Assembly: GCA_963773035.1 (NCBI GenBank)
Contig: CAVYZX010000026.1
Span: 124,001-188,000, forward strand
Direction of reading: 5' to 3'
DNA: 64,000 nucleotides
Source: CAVRXZ01 sp963773035
GTDB taxonomy: Bacteria; Acidobacteriota; Vicinamibacteria; Vicinamibacterales; CAVVIG01
Shown here: positions 61,152 to 64,000 of the stretch, piece after piece
Layout: each line of letters opens with the position of its first letter
How positions within the stretch are numbered: position 1 is the first letter of the stretch
Notes under the pieces: model-generated
The model's database searches: none
What the model was told of the DNA's origin: nothing
What the model saw: only the letters and a program-made list of their open reading frames with translations
Translations under genes and position numbers: made by a program

Positions 61152-62857
61152 GTGCGTTGGCTTCCCGGCCTGACCGTTCTGCGTGAATACCAAGCGTCCT
61201 GGCTACGGGACGATCTCGTCGCGGGTCTTGTCATCACCACGATGCTCGTACCTGTCGGCATCGCGTACGCCGAGGCTTCGGGCGTCCCGGGCATCAACGG
61301 CTTGTACGCGACGATCGTCCCGTTGCTGGCGTACGCGCTCTTCGGCCCGAGCCGGATTCTGGTCCTGAGCCCGGATTCGTCACTGGCGCCTGTGATCCTC
61401 GCGGTCGTGGCACCGCTCGCGCAAGGAGATCCCCAGCGCGCCGTGGCGCTGGCCGGCGCAATGGCGATCGTTTCCGGCGTGGTATGCGTCGCCGCAGGAT
61501 TTGCACGTCTCGGCTTCATCACGGAGTTGCTGTCGAAGCCGATCCGCTATGGCTACATGAACGGCATCGCGCTGACAGTGATGCTGAGCCAGATTCCGAA
61601 GCTTCTCGGCTTTTCTGTTTCCGAACCCGGCCCAATCCGCCAGGCATGGGGAATCACGCAGGGCGTTCTCGCGGGCCGCACGAATGCCGCGGCTTTTGCG
61701 ATCGGCGCCGGCACGCTCGCTGTCATTCTGATGCTGAAGCGCTGGCCGCGCGTGCCCGGCCTCCTGATTGCCGTTGTCGCCGCCACGCTCGTGGTCGCGT
61801 TGTCCGGTCTTGCATCGAGCGCTGGCCTGCAGGTGCTCGGTCCGCTGCCGCCTGGGTTGCCCGCGCTGCGATTGCCGATCGTTGAAGTTGATAGCTTGCA
61901 AGCAATTTTGACCGGCGGGATCGCGGTCGCCCTTGTTTCGTTTGCGGACACGAGCGTGCTCTCACGAACTTACGCGGCTCGCCTGCGCACGCCGGTGGAT
62001 CCGAATCAGGAGATGGTGGGTCTCGGCATCGCAAATCTGGCGGCCGGCCTGTTTCAGGGCTTCCCCATCAGCAGCAGCTCGTCGCGGACGCCAGTTGCCG
62101 AGGCGGCCGGAGCGAAGACGCAACTGACGGGCGTCGTGGGTGCTGTTGCGGTTGCGTTGCTCTTGTTGTTCGCGCCGGCGCTGCTCCAGGATCTCCCACA
62201 GGCGGCTCTGGCCGCGGTCGTCATTGCTGCGGCGATCGGACTCTTCGAGGTGTCGGATCTTCGGCGAATCTATCACATCCAACGCTGGGAGTTCTGGCTT
62301 TCGATCGCCTGCTTCGCCGGAGTGGCGGCGTTCGGCGCCATCCCCGGGATTGTGCTCGCCATCGTGATCGCGGTAATTGAGTTCCTCTGGGACGGCTGGC
62401 GTCCGCACTCGGCGGTGCTCGGACGTGTTGAACGCGTCAAGGGTTATCACGATATCACCCGATATCCCGAGGCTCGTTTGATCCCAGGTCTGGTGCTGTT
62501 CCGTTGGGATGCGCCCCTCTTTTTCGCCAACGCCGAGCTGTTCCACAAGCGGGTGCTGGACGCGGTCGCGAGCTCCCCGACGCCGGTCCGTTGGGTCGTG
62601 GTCGCGGCCGAGCCGGTCACCAGCGTGGACGTCACCGCCGCGGACGTCGTCGGCGAGCTCGATGACGATCTGCACGCGCCGGCATCGAGCTGTGCTTCGC
62701 CGAGATGAAGGACCCAGTGAAGGACAAGCTGAAGCGCTTCGGGCTCTTCACGCGCCTCGGCGAACAGACGTTCTTCGCGACGGTTGGCGAGGCAGTGAGC
62801 GCCTATCTCGCGACCAATCCAGTCGATTGGGTCGACTGGGAGGATCGACCTGTTTGA
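61152..62857 (+). CDS. SulP-family anion transporter with STAS domain (one frameshift)
   Basis: Starts at GTG 61152, 4 bp after the glucanase-fold gene. About ten helices with the SulP signature (LVAGLVITTMLVPVGIAYAE; GLFQGFPISSSSSRTPVAEA). The C-terminal STAS domain starts at about residue 440 (LIPGLVLFRWDAPLFFANAE; VAAEPVTSVDVTAADVVGEL). The frame breaks near 62680: the first frame ends ASSCASPR at 62708, but another continues GIELCFAEMKDPVKDKLKRF to FFATVGEAVSAYLATNPVDW and stops at 62857, restoring the STAS end. About 568 aa. Carries sulfate, bicarbonate or another anion. Confidence 0.85.
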
Positions 62858-62908
62858 CGCGCCGCTTTTGGGCTTGAGCTTTCGCGGCGATCGGGACATT
62901 CTTGCCCC

Positions 62909-64000
62909 ATGCGTACCTTCAGGCTTGTCGCTCGGTCATTCCATCTATTGGTCTGCATCTGCGCCGCAATACTCACGGTCTCACCGTCTGCCGCGGAGCA
63001 GGAACCTGAAACGCCGGCGGGCCCCAAGCCGGCCCGCGTCGAGATATCGCCGGCGCGACGGGAGGTGGAGGTCGGCCAAACGTTCAAGTTCGAAGCGTCC
63101 GCGTACGGCAACGACAATCAGCGGCTGGAGCCCAAGGTGCTCAAGTGGGTGACGGCGCCGAGCGATACGGCTGGAACAGACGAAGCCGGGAACGTCACAT
63201 TCTTCCTGCCGGGTGAGGTGAAGGTCGGCGCGATCGCGGATGGAAAGCCGGGCTTTGCCACCATCACCGTCAGACCGCAGAGTGTTGCCCGCATAGACAT
63301 CGAACCGATCCGAACGCCGATTGCCGTCGGCGCGGGCGTGAAGCTGGCGGCGCTCGCGCGTACCTCCAACGGCGACCCGCGCAGCGAGGTTGATTTCGAA
63401 TGGTCGTCGGAGAGGCCGGCCATCGCGACCGTCGATGCGGCTGGCCTCGTCACCGGCGTCGCTCCAGGCACGGCTCGGTTGACGGCGCGAAGCGGACAAG
63501 CCTCGGCCGTTCTCACGGTCACCGTGATCGCGAATCCTGTCCGTTCGCTCGCGATCAGTCCGCGATCGACGCGCGCCCGAACTGGTGATGTCATTCATTT
63601 CGAGGCCGCAGCGACCGTTTCTGGCGGCAACACCCCGGCAATCCGGTGGAGCGTCGCGGGAGATGGCGCGACGATTGAACCGGACGGCGGATTTGTCGCC
63701 GAGCGGCCTGGCACGTACACGATTACTGCTTCGAGCGGCGACCGGAGCGCGATCGCCTCAGTGGTGGTCTCGGCACGTGACGTGGCGCGAGAACTCGAGG
63801 TCGTCGGGCGAACTCCGCTCGAGGAATTTCAGACGACGGAGGAGTGGATCCTCGGCAAGTATGCATATGTGGCGTCACTCGCCGGCCGCATCTGGGTCTA
63901 CGACATTTCAAATCCGGCGGAACCGGTCAAGACCGACTCTGTCGCCTTCGACGCACGGCTCGTCAACGACATCAGTAGCACGGCCGATGGAAAGATTCTC
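62909..64000 (+). CDS. Secreted Ig-like (BIG2) and LVIVD-repeat protein, 3' end cut by window edge
   Basis: Open from the ATG at 62909 to the right edge (364 codons seen). Signal peptide LVCICAAILTVSPSAAEQEP, then tandem bacterial Ig-like domains (ARVEISPARREVEVGQTFKF; PAIATVDAAGLVTGVAPGTA; GDVIHFEAAATVSGG). At the end comes a first LVIVD-type propeller repeat (YAYVASLAGRIWVYDISNPA). Surface or periplasmic adhesion/binding protein, by analogy. The window cuts the propeller. Confidence 0.8.
   Translation, partial: MRTFRLVARSFHLLVCICAAILTVSPSAAEQEPETPAGPKPARVEISPARREVEVGQTFKFEASAYGNDNQRLEPKVLKWVTAPSDTAGTDEAGNVTFFLPGEVKVGAIADGKPGFATITVRPQSVARIDIEPIRTPIAVGAGVKLAALARTSNGDPRSEVDFEWSSERPAIATVDAAGLVTGVAPGTARLTARSGQASAVLTVTVIANPVRSLAISPRSTRARTGDVIHFEAAATVSGGNTPAIRWSVAGDGATIEPDGGFVAERPGTYTITASSGDRSAIASVVVSARDVARELEVVGRTPLEEFQTTEEWILGKYAYVASLAGRIWVYDISNPAEPVKTDSVAFDARLVNDISSTADGKIL

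Overview
The window is about 64 kb of high-GC bacterial DNA, most likely from an acidobacterium (Vicinamibacteria-like). This is inferred from gene content, not from a marker gene. The pointers are an Oar-like TonB receptor with a carboxypeptidase-regulatory N-terminus, a eukaryotic-like Ser/Thr kinase fused to a TolB-like propeller, many secreted amidohydrolases and propeller proteins, and two paralogues of a secreted family with a PDG-P-L-GIW type signature. There is no rRNA and no complete tRNA. Both edges cut genes: a TPR protein on the left and an Ig-like/LVIVD-repeat protein on the right.

Layout. 0-14 kb holds mostly secreted, singly transcribed genes: a lipoprotein, a cyclase-family hydrolase, an NHL propeller, an arylsulfotransferase-like propeller, an amidohydrolase, a Lon-substrate-binding-domain protein and a beta-barrel. 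Two copies of a roughly 210-bp palindromic element and several short repeat tracts lie between them. 14-20 kb holds an IS110-family element next to a Ser/Thr kinase, with a kinase 3'-end remnant on its other side, then a cupin gene and a spacer carrying a 23-bp tandem repeat and a tRNA-like 3' end. 21-36 kb holds a broken CehA/McbA-type metallohydrolase, a serine hydrolase, a second amidohydrolase, the TonB receptor, VOC and AraC/GyrI genes, a lysine-rich histone-like protein, an M64 peptidase and a methyltransferase.

34-46 kb is a nitrogen-control region. It contains a GAF-AAA+ sigma-54 activator, a TorF-like porin with a sigma-54-type promoter, and an operon (small membrane protein, ammonium transporter, TPR protein, small membrane protein) with another sigma-54-type promoter. 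An ion-transporter-superfamily permease, glnD and a PII gene follow. 46-50.6 kb has a ParB-domain protein with an unusual C-terminus and the overlapping gnd-zwf-pgl oxidative pentose phosphate operon. 50.7-53.5 kb has a lipoprotein, an esterase and malonyl-CoA decarboxylase. 53.7-62.9 kb is a tightly packed operon: DUF3300, DUF2950, a GH94 phosphorylase-like protein, a GH144/GH189-like glucanase-fold protein and a SulP transporter. Together the two enzymes carry the non-glycosyltransferase parts of cyclic beta-1,2-glucan synthase.

Caution: at least a dozen single-base frameshifts interrupt otherwise well-conserved genes (amt alone has about five; also glnD, the TonB receptor and SulP). They may be assembly indels rather than real decay. 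Gene ends given for these loci span the whole reconstructed gene.
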